Notes: a model not told the origin generated them from the letters alone. Shown: positions 25,537-34,829, counted from the first letter of the stretch. The stretch: 64,000 nt of DNA from Pseudoalteromonas sp. NC201 (GCF_002850255.1 NZ_CP022523.1:692486-756485), one strand, 5' to 3'. A program made the numbers and translations.

Positions 25537-26568
25537 TCATGATTGCGCCTCACTTTGTGTATATTGGGCTTTATAAGGTTCATTTCTTTGTAGCAATATC
25601 CACATTAAGCGAGCCAATCGGTGGGCCGTGGCCACCACCGCTTTATTTTTACCGCGACGTTCTACCAATGCGTTGATCCATTTGTTTAAATCATCCTGCT
25701 TTTTGTGCGCATGATTGACCACTGTACGGGCACCATGAATGAGTTGTTTTCTTAGATAACGATCACCTCGTTTGGTGATCCCTCCCATCTTATTGGTTTC
25801 ACCCGAAGCATATTGACGTGGTGTGATCCCAAGCCACACAGCCAACTCCTTTTTATTAGAAAATGCTTGCCCTTTATCTATTGTGGCACTCAATGCCGAT
25901 GCGTTGATAATCCCAATTCCGGGGATGGATTGGATAATTTGAGCAGCTTGGCTCTGTTCATTAAACTGCTTAAATTGTGCCTCTACATTTTTAATATTGG
26001 CGTCTAACTTTTGCATTTCTTCATAAACGTCTCTGAGGAGTAGATTTAAAGCTCCATGTAAATTACGGTTGAGCAGATCAGCAATGGTTGCACGAAAAGA
26101 CTTTAAGCTCTTCTTGATGACGATGCCAAATTCAAGTAACAAACCACATGTTTGGTTGATGCAGGCGGTTCGATTATGTATGAGCCGCTCCCGATAGCGA
26201 TGTAGTGCTAGGATTGCTTGTTGATGCTCTGTTTTTACAGGAACAAAGCGAATGTTAGGTCGAAGGCTCGCTTCATAAATCGCCATACAATCATTTTTAT
26301 CGTTTTTATTGCCACGGACAAAAGGGGTAACATGTTGCGCAGGGATAAGCTGAACTTGGTGCCCAGCTTGTAAGCAGTACCGCCCCCAATAATGAGACGT
26401 TGAGCATGATTCCATAACAACATTACAAGCAGGTAATTGGGTCAATGTTTGCAAGAGCTTTGCTCTATCTAACCTTCTGGAAAAACATTTATTACCTTGC
26501 TTATCAAACGATAAAAGTTGGAATACATTTTTTGCTAGATCAATTGAAAGCGTGCTAACGTTATTCAT
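25537..26568 (-). mobile_element. IS110 family (IS1111 group) DEDD transposase
   Basis: A 343-residue transposase. The N-terminal RuvC-like DEDD domain has LSIDLAKNVFQLLSFD, then VMESCSTSHYWGRYC and VRGNKNDKNDCMAIYEA. The C-terminal transposase_20 domain shows SIPGIGIINASALSATI and LAVWLGITPRQYASGE. The segment HYWGR and the RFVPVKTEHQQAI region are typical of the IS1111 group. The start at 26568 has AGGAG 8 bp upstream; an in-frame TTG at 26598 is less likely. The element appears intact. Its non-coding part (about 25320-25536) and a partial cupin copy (26665-26785) flank it. Exact element ends were not identified. Confidence 0.93.
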
Positions 26569-26664
26569 GATGGACTCTCCTAATAACTGTGTTTGCAACT
26601 ATCAGTTTGGCGCATTGACGCCGATTTGGGAGCGTCCATCTCATCATCCATCACGATTAGCAAG

Positions 26665-26785
26665 CGGCGATATCCACGACACCCGCTGCTTAACAGATAA
26701 TTTTTTTCAGAATCGTTTAATCAGTTGTGACTTTAAAGAAGAGAAACACTCAGGACGGATGATCCAATATTTGGGTGAGGTGTAG
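26665..26785 (+). pseudogene. Cupin gene fragment (3' 121 bp), direct-repeat copy B
   Basis: The frame encodes GDIHDTRCLTDNF, then SCDFKEEKHSGRMIQYLGEV and the stop, matching the C-terminal 40 residues of the cupin at 19967-20482. Nine mismatches in 121 bp change several residues, such as FVQYR to FFQNR. The 5' part is missing, apparently replaced at the border of the IS1111-type element. It is either the remnant of a tandem paralogue or a duplicated insertion boundary. Confidence 0.8.
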
Positions 26786-27042
26786 TAAGCATCTATAGTC
26801 GAGGGTGTAATGCTAAAGGTTTTGCTGTTGATTTTGTTGAATAAATAAAATAAAAAAGAAACTTATATCTATTAGTCATATTTCGTGTATAGTGGGTGAC
26901 TCAATAAGTTACCTATTAATGTAACATTTAGTTCAAGTTCTTCTCAGTTTCCTTTCGAACCAGTTCGTCATATATGCTCTGCGATATCTTTTCCTTTATT
27001 ACATACTTAGTAACTAATATTTTTTAATATATCGAGGTATAT

Positions 27043-27255
27043 ATGTCTAGCAAGATTTTAGGTTCAGTAAAATGGTTTAATGAGTTAAAAGGTTTTGGCT
27101 TTATTACACCAGAAAATGGTAGTCCAGATGTTTTTGTTCACTTTAAATCAATTGTAAGCGAAGGCTTTAAAACACTGAATGAAGGTCAAAAAGTGGCCTT
27201 TGATGTTGAGCAGGGGGCTAAAGGTCCAAATGCTGCTAACGTTACTTTAGTATAA
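27043..27255 (+). CDS. CspA family cold-shock protein (copy 1)
   Basis: A 70-residue OB-fold protein carrying RNP1 (KGFGFI) and RNP2 (VFVHF) nucleic-acid binding motifs: [25 protein letters not shown]. It differs from the copy at 53488 (ELKG versus ESKG, VHF versus AHF). A leader of at least 100-200 bp precedes it, as is usual for cold-shock genes. Two tiny genes follow on the same strand. Role: RNA chaperone or transcription antiterminator. Confidence 0.93.
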   Translation: MSSKILGSVKWFNELKGFGFITPENGSPDVFVHFKSIVSEGFKTLNEGQKVAFDVEQGAKGPNAANVTLV

Positions 27256-27338
27256 GTGGCGAATAGACTGGAGAGGACTTCCAGTCAATATCCATCTCTC
27301 AAAGTAAAAGTCCATTTCAATATTAACACCATAATTTC

Positions 27339-27395
27339 ATAAAACTCCATTTAATCGATGTGCGTTTTTTAACTCACATAGAAAGGGAGTTTTAT
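27339..27395 (+). other. Nested hairpin upstream of a tiny gene
   Basis: ATAAAACTCC pairs with GGAGTTTTAT as the outer stem, and ATGTG / CACAT forms an inner stem around a T6 loop. It lies between the csp stop codon and the TTG-started gene at 27441. It could be a 3' terminator of csp or a leader element of the tiny gene. Confidence 0.4.
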
Positions 27396-27440
27396 GCGTT
27401 TTCGTTCATATTATTTTGTTTTGAGAGGTAGGATTTTAAA

Positions 27441-27578
27441 TTGAAAAAGCAGTCGAAAAAAAAGAGTGGCGAAGACGCGGCTCTTGATAAAATTAAGTCA
27501 AATAATATTCACGTTGTAAGAAGAAAAATCGAAGATATTCTGTCTGAACGAGAGCGAAAGAAATTATTGGGGCTTTGA
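27441..27578 (+). CDS. Tiny basic protein (45 aa), PA3496-like
   Basis: The reading frame TTG AAA AAG CAG TCG... encodes a 45-residue Lys/Arg-rich protein ending VVRRKIEDILSERERKKLLGL. The C-terminal R-RKIED-L-E-K-L pattern recalls the small PA3496-type proteins found in many gammaproteobacteria. TTG is the only upstream start and has AGGA 8 bp before it. It is 18 bp ahead of the next small gene, so the two are probably co-translated. Confidence 0.55.
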   Translation: MKKQSKKKSGEDAALDKIKSNNIHVVRRKIEDILSERERKKLLGL

Positions 27579-27596
27579 TTTAAAGAGAAGTGAGTT

Positions 27597-27800
27597 ATGG
27601 CTAGACCAAGAAGACAAAGTAGTAAAAAAACACGGAAAGAGGATTTTGAAGGTAAACTTGAACAAGTGGTAGGTGAATATCGTCAAGCAAAAGAAGTGCT
27701 TGATGCTCTTGCGGAAGATACGGTTGAGTATAGCGAGCAGAAAGATAAGTGTGACAAGCTCTTTGCGCGTGCTGAACGTTTCATCAATAGGCAGTCTTAA
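27597..27800 (+). CDS. Small basic/coiled protein of unknown function (67 aa)
   Basis: It starts MARPRRQSSKKTRKEDFEG with a basic tail and continues as a single charged helix (KLEQVVGEYRQAKEVLDALAED...QKDKCDKLFARAERFI). The GAGAAGTGAG stretch before the ATG gives a fair ribosome site. It forms a mini-operon with the 45-residue gene, downstream of a cold-shock gene. I do not recognise the family. A nucleic-acid or ribosome-associated role is possible from charge alone. Confidence 0.6.
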   Translation: MARPRRQSSKKTRKEDFEGKLEQVVGEYRQAKEVLDALAEDTVEYSEQKDKCDKLFARAERFINRQS

Positions 27801-28032
27801 GACTCATAAACTTCAACATTAAAGAAAATGACAAGGCATGTATCTGCCTTTAATCCCGCTTTAAATTTGCTTATCTTAGTTGCAAAGTTCAAGGAATGAA
27901 CCAAAAGCTAATATAGAAAAGTTAGCGTTTATCTTAACCAACTCATCTGAACAAACCCTACATTAGTTCGTTCATCTAAACCACTTCTTTGTTTGTATAA
28001 ATAAGGGTAGTGGATCATGCTTACACTAGTTT

Positions 28033-28260
28033 TTATACACTTCCCTCTGATTCTATGACCAAAATTCTCGGCGCTCCACGAGGATGAGCAACATGCTCAG
28101 TGCCAATTGATGCATAAAAAATATCACCAATTTGCAACAGGGCTGATTGCTCAATACCATTCTCTTTATAAAACATGTCAACAACACCATCTAACACGAC
28201 AAAGACTTCTTCACCGTCATTAACATGCCACCTTATAAGGCTGATCAGAACGTTAGTTTA
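28033..28260 (-). pseudogene. Remnant of a cupin-domain gene
   Basis: On the minus strand, a frame lacking a start codon reads ISLIRWHVNDGEEVFVVLDG ... GDIFYASIGTEHVAHPRGAPR ... VIESEGSV before the stop at 28033. This is the C-terminal two thirds of a cupin (WH-x-DGEEVFVVL; HPRG). A stop in the same frame near 28261 and the missing N-terminus mark it as truncated. The rest of 27801-28385 shows no other coding signal. Confidence 0.65.
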
Positions 28261-28385
28261 TAAGTCGAGTGTACTCACAAACTAGGTTGGGTTTTGGCGA
28301 AGCTTATCTTGGAGCGGGGTAATTCGGAGGCGTTTACCTTTGATACACGTCGAAAAAGGTGCCTTTTATCGCATCAAAATGGAAG

Positions 28386-28422
28386 TCTAGGGATTTTCCC
28401 TTCTAAAGTAACATCGAACCCC
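28386..28422 (+). repeat. 37-bp inverted repeat, left copy
   Basis: It begins TCTAGGGATTTTCCC and ends AACATCGAACCCC. It is the reverse complement of 32618-32654 at 34 of 37 positions. Together the two copies bracket the cytochrome / glutamate-synthase-like operon. Confidence 0.75.
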
Positions 28423-28660
28423 ATCTAGCTATATATCGATATTCAAGTTTGGAAGTCCTGATATAACTAAAATGGGGGGTTATCTTCTGCAAAGTCAATC
28501 AAGCAAAACAAGATAATTGCGGCTCTCCCAACGAATTTCAAGTCAGCTTGAATGTAATACTATGTAATATCATCATGAACGGCCTTGTGTTAATTTTTTT
28601 ATATATTTGTTAGTCATTGCGGTCAACAGTACGTTGGCAGTTAATCAGGGGCGGTTTGTT

Positions 28661-30400
28661 ATGGTAAATGTAGTCCAAGTTATTTTATTTCTCTCATGTC
28701 TTAGCTCTTTCGTCGTTGCAAAAGAGGCTAACAGTACTCAACAATTACCTGATGGGTATATATATTCTGGGCAGGGTGACCCTATAACCAAAAGGCGACC
28801 AGAACCAACCACTATCGAAGTTTTGATTAATAAAAAATACTTTGAAATTTGTGAAGAAGAGCTTGGTCAAATCCCTGTTGAACAGGTTGACTGCACGTTG
28901 GCTCAGCCGATCCCTATGACCAGGACTATGGCAGACGGTTCAGTTGTTTCTCTGAACCGCCACAACATACCAGCAAGTATTCCAAGGTTTGGTAGTGGAA
29001 GTGAGCAAGTCAGTTTTAATAGTAGTGGTTTTGCTGATGTTACAACTTGTGATAAGCCCAGTGCTATATTTCGCGATATGAAAAATGTTGGCTGTGTTCC
29101 TGGTGACAGAATCAAATACATTAATAATGTATTGGCTAATGGTAATAAAGTTGATTGGGTTTATATATGTAGAAAAAACAACAAAATAATGGATGACCCA
29201 CATCTTTATAATGAGCTTGGCATGATAGGTTACAACAGAGATACTGGGAAAACCTGTTTTTTTGCTGGTCAGCCAACATTAGAAGCGGAAGTTAAGGGGA
29301 AATGGATCTTAACTTCTGTGAATGAACAAACGGAGGAAAGCAGTACAAAAATTGAAAATATAGCGGCTATTCCTCTGGTTACTGGTAAGGAAATTCCACC
29401 GCCAAACTTTACCGACTTTGATCCCGAGTCGGTCAAACATTGGTCATTACCTGTTGGTGGTTGTGTCGGCTGTCATTCTCAGGGACCATTTGTACGTTTT
29501 CCTTTTACAGAGCCCGTTGCTTGTGCTGTCGATCCTAAAACTCAATCCTGCTCTCAGCATTACAACAGCATAAAGGAATGTGAAGTGGCTAGGGAAAATA
29601 TGCCTCGTCGCGAGCGCCTAAATACCAAGTGTGAAAGTGTTATCCCAAAGCGTCGACCCGGTATGTTGTACGATCCTATATCACCGTTTGATCAGAAAGG
29701 AGAGCTTGCAGCTTATATAAATGAGTTAGCTCAATCTGAAGGTTTTGACATCGGAGATAAGTATTATAACAACTTGATGGCGGCTAAATGGAATCACCCG
29801 ATGCGATTAATGGACGAGGAAGCCAAGCCTTGTACCGTTTGTCATGCCATCGGTAACGCTGACTACGGTGATCGATTTGTGCACGCAGGCTTTGTACTTG
29901 GGCAGCTAAACCCTGATGATGTTAAAAAGTATCACATTCGCTCAAAACTTTACTTAAGTAATGTTTCCAAGTCATTGAGAAACGAAGGCTTTCACGACAA
30001 GAAAGTACTAACCGATGGGTTACTGCCGCTTAGGCTTGGGTACGATTCAGTGGCTGAACGAAACGCCGAGCGCGAGAAACAAAGCATCGCTCGTTATATC
30101 AAGGCGATAAAACACATCAAAGGTTGTTCTGCGAAAGACAATAACTGTTCATGGGACGAACACTGGACTATGACCAGGGTAAAAGAACAACCGCTTAAAT
30201 ATCTCCAGGACCATTGTAGCTTCTGCCATACCAGCGATATGGCTTCACCTAGATTGGTCACGGAAACCGACTTTAAGCGGCTCGAAAATCGTGATCGGAT
30301 CATTAACCGTTTATATGAAACCGTCAACCCTATGCCGCCAAGTGGGCAGTTTCCCGATGATGTAAAAGCCGTTCTAACAGAATACTTGCGTGCAAAATAA
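28661..30400 (+). CDS. Exported triheme cytochrome c-type protein
   Basis: A 579-residue protein with a signal peptide (MVNVVQVILFLSCLSSFVVA). It carries three heme c motifs: CVGCH at about residue 268, CTVCH at about 391, and CSFCH at about 519. The C-terminal part has the mono-heme look of a cytochrome c cap (PMPPSGQFPDDVKAVLTEYL). The N-terminal 250 residues match nothing I recognise and hold several non-heme cysteines. The ATG at 28661 is preferred to an upstream start at 28607, which would spoil the signal peptide. The next gene begins 12 bp downstream, so the two products are likely functional partners, possibly a periplasmic electron carrier for the downstream protein's product. Confidence 0.75.
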   Translation: MVNVVQVILFLSCLSSFVVAKEANSTQQLPDGYIYSGQGDPITKRRPEPTTIEVLINKKYFEICEEELGQIPVEQVDCTLAQPIPMTRTMADGSVVSLNRHNIPASIPRFGSGSEQVSFNSSGFADVTTCDKPSAIFRDMKNVGCVPGDRIKYINNVLANGNKVDWVYICRKNNKIMDDPHLYNELGMIGYNRDTGKTCFFAGQPTLEAEVKGKWILTSVNEQTEESSTKIENIAAIPLVTGKEIPPPNFTDFDPESVKHWSLPVGGCVGCHSQGPFVRFPFTEPVACAVDPKTQSCSQHYNSIKECEVARENMPRRERLNTKCESVIPKRRPGMLYDPISPFDQKGELAAYINELAQSEGFDIGDKYYNNLMAAKWNHPMRLMDEEAKPCTVCHAIGNADYGDRFVHAGFVLGQLNPDDVKKYHIRSKLYLSNVSKSLRNEGFHDKKVLTDGLLPLRLGYDSVAERNAEREKQSIARYIKAIKHIKGCSAKDNNCSWDEHWTMTRVKEQPLKYLQDHCSFCHTSDMASPRLVTETDFKRLENRDRIINRLYETVNPMPPSGQFPDDVKAVLTEYLRAK

Positions 30401-30412
30401 AGGGGTAAAGAT

Positions 30413-32554
30413 ATGGATACCGAATTAAAAAGACAGATCAAAAACAGTATTGAAGATAAACGAGCTGACATAATAGAACTGATTGAACTCGGTCGAGATC
30501 TTGCGACAGATGAGCCAGAACATATTAATCATGGCCCCAATACTTCAATGGGAGTGCCCAAAAATACCTTACCTAAGTGGGACGATATTCAGTTGTTAAC
30601 TGCCCAACTCGCAAAAAAACCGCTATTTGACGGAGAAACCGTCGATACTCAGCTGGTTATTGGTCCCAGAGCTAAAAGCCCTTTAGTGTTGGATATACCC
30701 ATGTTTGTTTCAGACATGAGTTATGGTGCCTTATCAAAAAACGCTAAAATAGCGTTAGCTAAAGGAGCAAACTACGCAGGAACTGGCATTTGCTCTGGCG
30801 AAGGAGGAATACTGCCAGAGGAACTGGCCGCCAATAATCGTTACCTGTTTGAAATGGGGACTGCTCGAAACGGTATTAAGCCAGGTAAAGAAGCAGAGTT
30901 TTTTGAAAAATATAACGGCAAAGTTAAAGCCTTCCACTTTAAAGGCGGGCAAGCCGCAAAAACGGGTACTGGCGGTCATTTGCCAGGCGCTAAAGTTACG
31001 AAGGAGATTGCTGAGGTGCGTCATATTACGGAAGGCCAAACAGCAATCTCTCCTCCTACCTACGAGGACTTTACAAGTCCGGGTGAATTCAAAGACTTTG
31101 CTGACCTGATAAGGGAAGGGCTGGGCGGCGTACCCATTGGTTTTAAAATCAGCGCAAACCATATTGAACGTGATATTCAGTTTGCTTTGGATGCCACTGC
31201 TGATTACATCATCCTTGATGGTCGAGGCGGCAGTACAGGTTCTGCACCCAATATATTTAGAGATCATATTTCTGTTCCAACTATTCCTGCGCTAGCCCGA
31301 GCAAGAAATTATCTTGATGCTCAGGGGATGAAAAAGGGAGCCTCAGATTCAGTAACCCTAATCATCACAGGTGGGCTAAGGGTCCCGGCTGATTTTATCA
31401 AAGCGATGGCGCTAGGAGCGGATGGTATTGCTTTATCAAACAGTGTGCTGCAGGCAATCGGTTGTGTTGGCGCAAGAATTTGTAATTCAGGTAACTGCCC
31501 GGCAGGAATTGCTACTCAGGATCAAAACCTGGTTAATAAACTGAACATAGCTGATAGAGCGGATGATCTGGATAGTTTCTTTTATGCCAGTACACACCTT
31601 ATGCAAATTATGGCAAGAGCCTGTGGTCACAATTCATTAAGTCAGTTTTCCATGGACGACTTAACCACTTGGCATAAAGAAATATCGGAATTAACCGGTA
31701 TTGCTTATGCCGGAATTACAAACGATTTTACTCCGGTTGAATTACCCGATAGTGCGGGTAAGCTGGCTTTACATAACCTAATCAGTCAGAGCAAAATAAA
31801 AATATCTGCTGTCAAACAGTTGGAAAGCTTTGAGCAACTGTGTAAAGGTGTGACATTAGCGAGCGGCAGTGCACAGGCCTATTTAACACAAAAACAGTAT
31901 GTTGATGCAGGTTACCCATTAGAAATAGTCCTGAATACCTTAGGTGTTAGAGCATTGATGCGGTTGGTGCCACCTTTAATGAGTGGAAGTGAGCACCGTC
32001 CTCACTTGGAACCTTATTACGTAGGGAAATTTCAGATTAGTCAAATAGAATGGCAGCGAGTGACAGGTTCGACACCAAGTGAGTTTAAACTTGATGATAA
32101 CCCAGTGAATAAAGTAACTCGTCAAGAGTGTGTTGACTTCGCTGCAAAATTGAATAGTGATCTGGTGGGCACTGGTTGGGAAGTTTCTTTGCCAAGTGTA
32201 GAAGAATGGATCCATGCTTGCCGTGCAGGTACTACAACACAATATTATTCCGGCTCTCTGCCATTGGACAAACAAGGCAAGGAGTTATCTGGTATGTCCC
32301 CAGCACAAGCCCATAGCAATGATATGCTTAGAGTTGGCACAATAGCGCCACCTAATGCTTATGGTTTGTACGATCTTTATAGCTATATTTACGACTTTAC
32401 CATGACCAACGACTTTTCTGGTCAAGATATCTATTTGCGGGGTGGATACTATGGCGGTTTCTTTGGAAGCGAACAACACAGTGGTTCAGATCCGAATGGA
32501 CCCGCAGCCAACTTTAAAAGCTTTAGATTGGCCCTAAGATATGTTGGAAAGTAA
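30413..32554 (+). CDS. Glutamate-synthase-like FMN/Fe-S protein fused to FGE-sulfatase-like domain
   Basis: A 713-residue cytoplasmic protein. Residues about 1-480 are the GltS FMN-binding barrel: PMFVSDMSYGALSKNAK, GTGICSGEGG, HFKGGQAAKTGTGG, DGRGGSTGSAP and IITGGLR. The 3Fe-4S motif C-x5-C-x4-C in GCVGARICNSGNCPAGIATQD is intact. No amidotransferase domain is present. Residues about 531-713 are an FGE/SUMF1-type domain (PSVEEWIHACRAGTTTQYYSG, NAYGLYDLYS, LRGGYYGG, SFRLALR), but the usual GN-WEW segment is YSYIYDF. I know of no characterised protein with this fusion. It follows the triheme gene at 12 bp. Ligand and reaction are unknown; amination of a keto acid or a redox modification are options. 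Confidence 0.8.
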   Translation: MDTELKRQIKNSIEDKRADIIELIELGRDLATDEPEHINHGPNTSMGVPKNTLPKWDDIQLLTAQLAKKPLFDGETVDTQLVIGPRAKSPLVLDIPMFVSDMSYGALSKNAKIALAKGANYAGTGICSGEGGILPEELAANNRYLFEMGTARNGIKPGKEAEFFEKYNGKVKAFHFKGGQAAKTGTGGHLPGAKVTKEIAEVRHITEGQTAISPPTYEDFTSPGEFKDFADLIREGLGGVPIGFKISANHIERDIQFALDATADYIILDGRGGSTGSAPNIFRDHISVPTIPALARARNYLDAQGMKKGASDSVTLIITGGLRVPADFIKAMALGADGIALSNSVLQAIGCVGARICNSGNCPAGIATQDQNLVNKLNIADRADDLDSFFYASTHLMQIMARACGHNSLSQFSMDDLTTWHKEISELTGIAYAGITNDFTPVELPDSAGKLALHNLISQSKIKISAVKQLESFEQLCKGVTLASGSAQAYLTQKQYVDAGYPLEIVLNTLGVRALMRLVPPLMSGSEHRPHLEPYYVGKFQISQIEWQRVTGSTPSEFKLDDNPVNKVTRQECVDFAAKLNSDLVGTGWEVSLPSVEEWIHACRAGTTTQYYSGSLPLDKQGKELSGMSPAQAHSNDMLRVGTIAPPNAYGLYDLYSYIYDFTMTNDFSGQDIYLRGGYYGGFFGSEQHSGSDPNGPAANFKSFRLALRYVGK

Positions 32555-32617
32555 TAACTTTTTGTTGGCATATGTATATGTTTTAACAGGTAATGCCACC
32601 AGCTAATTAGTATTAGA

Positions 32618-32659
32618 GGGGTTCTATGTTACTTTCGAGGGGAAAATCCCTAGAACCCC
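32618..32659. repeat. 37-bp inverted repeat (right copy) with internal palindrome
   Basis: GGGGTTCTA ... TAGAACCCC forms a 9-bp inverted repeat at 32618-32659, and positions 32618-32654 mirror 28386-28422. AAAATCCC within it can also pair with GGGATTTTTT at 32678-32687 as a terminator for the upstream operon. Confidence 0.7.
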
Positions 32660-32695
32660 AAACTGTGGGATTTTTTGCAATATGGGGGTTAGCTT

Positions 32696-32854
32696 ATGAA
32701 AAGTTCAAATGTTATCGGGTTTGTTTTAGCTACTTTATTGTTTTTTATTGCTAGCTTTATTGACGGAGAGTTTAATGAACTCTTTTTTAGTATTGCTATT
32801 TTGTTGGTTATCTTATCTTTGTTTTACTTTTATAAATCAAAAAATGAATTCTAA
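32696..32854 (+). CDS. Small two-helix membrane protein (52 aa)
   Basis: The short frame MKSSNVIGFVLATLLFFIAS is followed by a charged turn (FIDGEFNE) and a second helix (LFFSIAILLVILSLFYFY), ending KSKNEF. GGGGGTT lies 8 bp before the ATG. It sits just outside the right 37-bp repeat. The family is unknown. The helix-turn-helix membrane topology and a proper ribosome site support a real gene, but its size leaves doubt. Confidence 0.5.
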   Translation: MKSSNVIGFVLATLLFFIASFIDGEFNELFFSIAILLVILSLFYFYKSKNEF

Positions 32855-33020
32855 TGATTAAGTGTTATTCTGGCGAGATTTATAAAGCTTTTTAGGTTTT
32901 AGGGCATCGAAGGTGTTAAGCTGACATCCTCCGATACCTCTAGTTGTTCTATGATTTGGTTTGTAGTTTCAATAGTTATAAATTGAATGCGTCAGTAATG
33001 CGTAAACGTTTTCCTTTCCA

Positions 33021-34271
33021 TTATTCAGCTGAATAGCCTTCACCAGCAGTAGACAACACGCCCTTTGGAACTTCTCCATATACAGAGTTAATAAGTGTGG
33101 TCACAGTTGTATTTGTCGTCTTTGGGTTCGCGTGCAACCAAATTATCTGTGCAGAAGCCGTAATTGGATCAACTGTGTTTCCTTCTTCTCGATTGCGGCA
33201 GTTTGAATCAAAACTGGGCCACTTGTCCGACTTCGTATGAATTTGTGTGTTCTGATCCTTGTAACTCCGAAAAGCCTTTACTGGATCACATTTAACAGAA
33301 GGTGAAACTCCAGGGGCTCCTCTATCAGTGTGGCTTTTTGAATATGAATCTTGAATCAAATGTAAGACTGACCCTAATGCAGCCATCCGAACCTCATCTT
33401 CGTTTTCAATAACCGTACAGCTAGCGGAAATAAACATTCCGTCACACGCTAAGTTGAACGTCGTTGCAACACTGAATCCCTTGAAAGTCTTTTGTTTGCC
33501 ATTCCAAAGCTCAGTGTTAAATAAACGAGACCAAAAACTAATAGGTCTTTCCTCACACCAGCCTTTTGCTCTTACATTGTCTACCCCAAGCGCTGGTTCA
33601 ATATTTGGGTATTCACCACTAGACCAGTGGTCGCAATACGGTTGACTAAGGTCGCTTGAACCAAGAGATAGATTGAAAGCAAAATTTGACCATTCGATAA
33701 CCTTATTCAGAGTCTTCTCGCTTGGTATGCCGTTAGCTGATGCCATGGAGTGTAAAAATTGTAATTCCCCTAAATGACTGGCACAAAGTAATCCGTCATC
33801 TGTAATATCAATCTTGTTATCAGGGTCATCATCCAGTCTGCGGTTACAAACACGCTTTATGGTAGCTGCAAATTTGGCTGCGGTTCTATCCTTATTCTGC
33901 ACTTGCCGTGTCGGATCATCAGACCATCTAATCGACTTTACCAGTTGGTAGTAATCTCTAATCGCCTCCGGATACTTATTGGGCGATGAATATATGTCAA
34001 TGTTGTTATTCTCTGAAATCTGTGAATTGCATTCGTTCGGCATATTGGTGATTTCAGTTTCATTGATATTTGCTTCGGCCAAACACTGTAAAGCTAATAC
34101 AGTCATTTTTTCGTGGTTCCGCTCCCATTCGATGCCGACGATTCCTAATTTATCCGTATCAAAGGTGGGGGCGGACTCGTTCTTTACTGCTTTTTTCCCT
34201 ATTTCATAAGAAAGTGCGGATGTGGTAATAGCAAACAGAACAGCTGAAAACAATGAACAGATGACTTTCAT
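33021..34271 (-). CDS. Exported protein, possible phospholipase C/S1-P1 nuclease-like fold
   Basis: A 416-residue protein with a signal peptide (MKVICSLFSAVLFAITTSALS). It has about ten cysteines, consistent with disulfides. The segment ALGSVLHLIQDSYSKSHTDR resembles the zinc-ligand helix of zinc-dependent phospholipase C and related S1/P1 enzymes (LHxxxDxxxxxH). An early WERNHEKMTVLAL may supply a further His. I infer a secreted hydrolase, but the assignment is weak. The start at 34271 has GGGGA 7 bp upstream and is better than a start at 34295. Confidence 0.55.
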   Translation of the reverse strand: MKVICSLFSAVLFAITTSALSYEIGKKAVKNESAPTFDTDKLGIVGIEWERNHEKMTVLALQCLAEANINETEITNMPNECNSQISENNNIDIYSSPNKYPEAIRDYYQLVKSIRWSDDPTRQVQNKDRTAAKFAATIKRVCNRRLDDDPDNKIDITDDGLLCASHLGELQFLHSMASANGIPSEKTLNKVIEWSNFAFNLSLGSSDLSQPYCDHWSSGEYPNIEPALGVDNVRAKGWCEERPISFWSRLFNTELWNGKQKTFKGFSVATTFNLACDGMFISASCTVIENEDEVRMAALGSVLHLIQDSYSKSHTDRGAPGVSPSVKCDPVKAFRSYKDQNTQIHTKSDKWPSFDSNCRNREEGNTVDPITASAQIIWLHANPKTTNTTVTTLINSVYGEVPKGVLSTAGEGYSAE

Positions 34272-34295
34272 ATTTGGTCCCCTAAAAATTAACAA

Positions 34296-34829
34296 ATTTA
34301 TGATCCTTAAAGTGTCGAAATGAAGGCCGACAAAATGGAGCTCGCTACAGTATAGTAGATTTCGCCATGATTTCAGGCTGTAAATATCTGGTTGTGCAAA
34401 GCGAAAATAGCAACATATTTATATTGGCGAATGCAGACCTCAGCGATTGCCTTCTGCATCTAAAAATAACGCGAAGAAACTGCTGTCGTTATCGAAAAAA
34501 TTTCGAGAATTTAACTCTTATGAATGCTTTAAAGTCCTTATTAAAGTGAAATTGTTATAGCAATTACTTTTGTACGCGATGTTAGTGAGGCTGTCTTTAC
34601 GATTAGTGTTAAAGTGCTTTGCAAGCGTACAAGTTTACTTAAATGCTTTGGACTAATACCAACAAAATCTAAAAACTTCCGCTCCAGTAGGCGCTTTTTA
34701 TTGGGATTTGATGATTGTATTAACCGATATATCGTTATCTAGTGCAAAGTAAATATAAAAGTTCACTTATTATTTATCCAACCTCTATATTTTCATTCAG
34801 CGCAAAAGCGCTTGTTTGACCTGCACTTC
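34296..34829. other. Intergenic stretch, nothing recognised
   Basis: I see no gene or convincing repeat in 530 bp. The short plus-strand frame near 34367-34549 has no ribosome site and low-complexity content. The region adjoins a decayed IS982-type transposase. Confidence 0.4.

Noticed and set aside
26552..26785. Apparent 77-residue plus-strand gene beside the IS
   Set aside because: It is a chance fusion of IS end sequence with the cupin 3' fragment; only the fragment from 26665 is meaningful.
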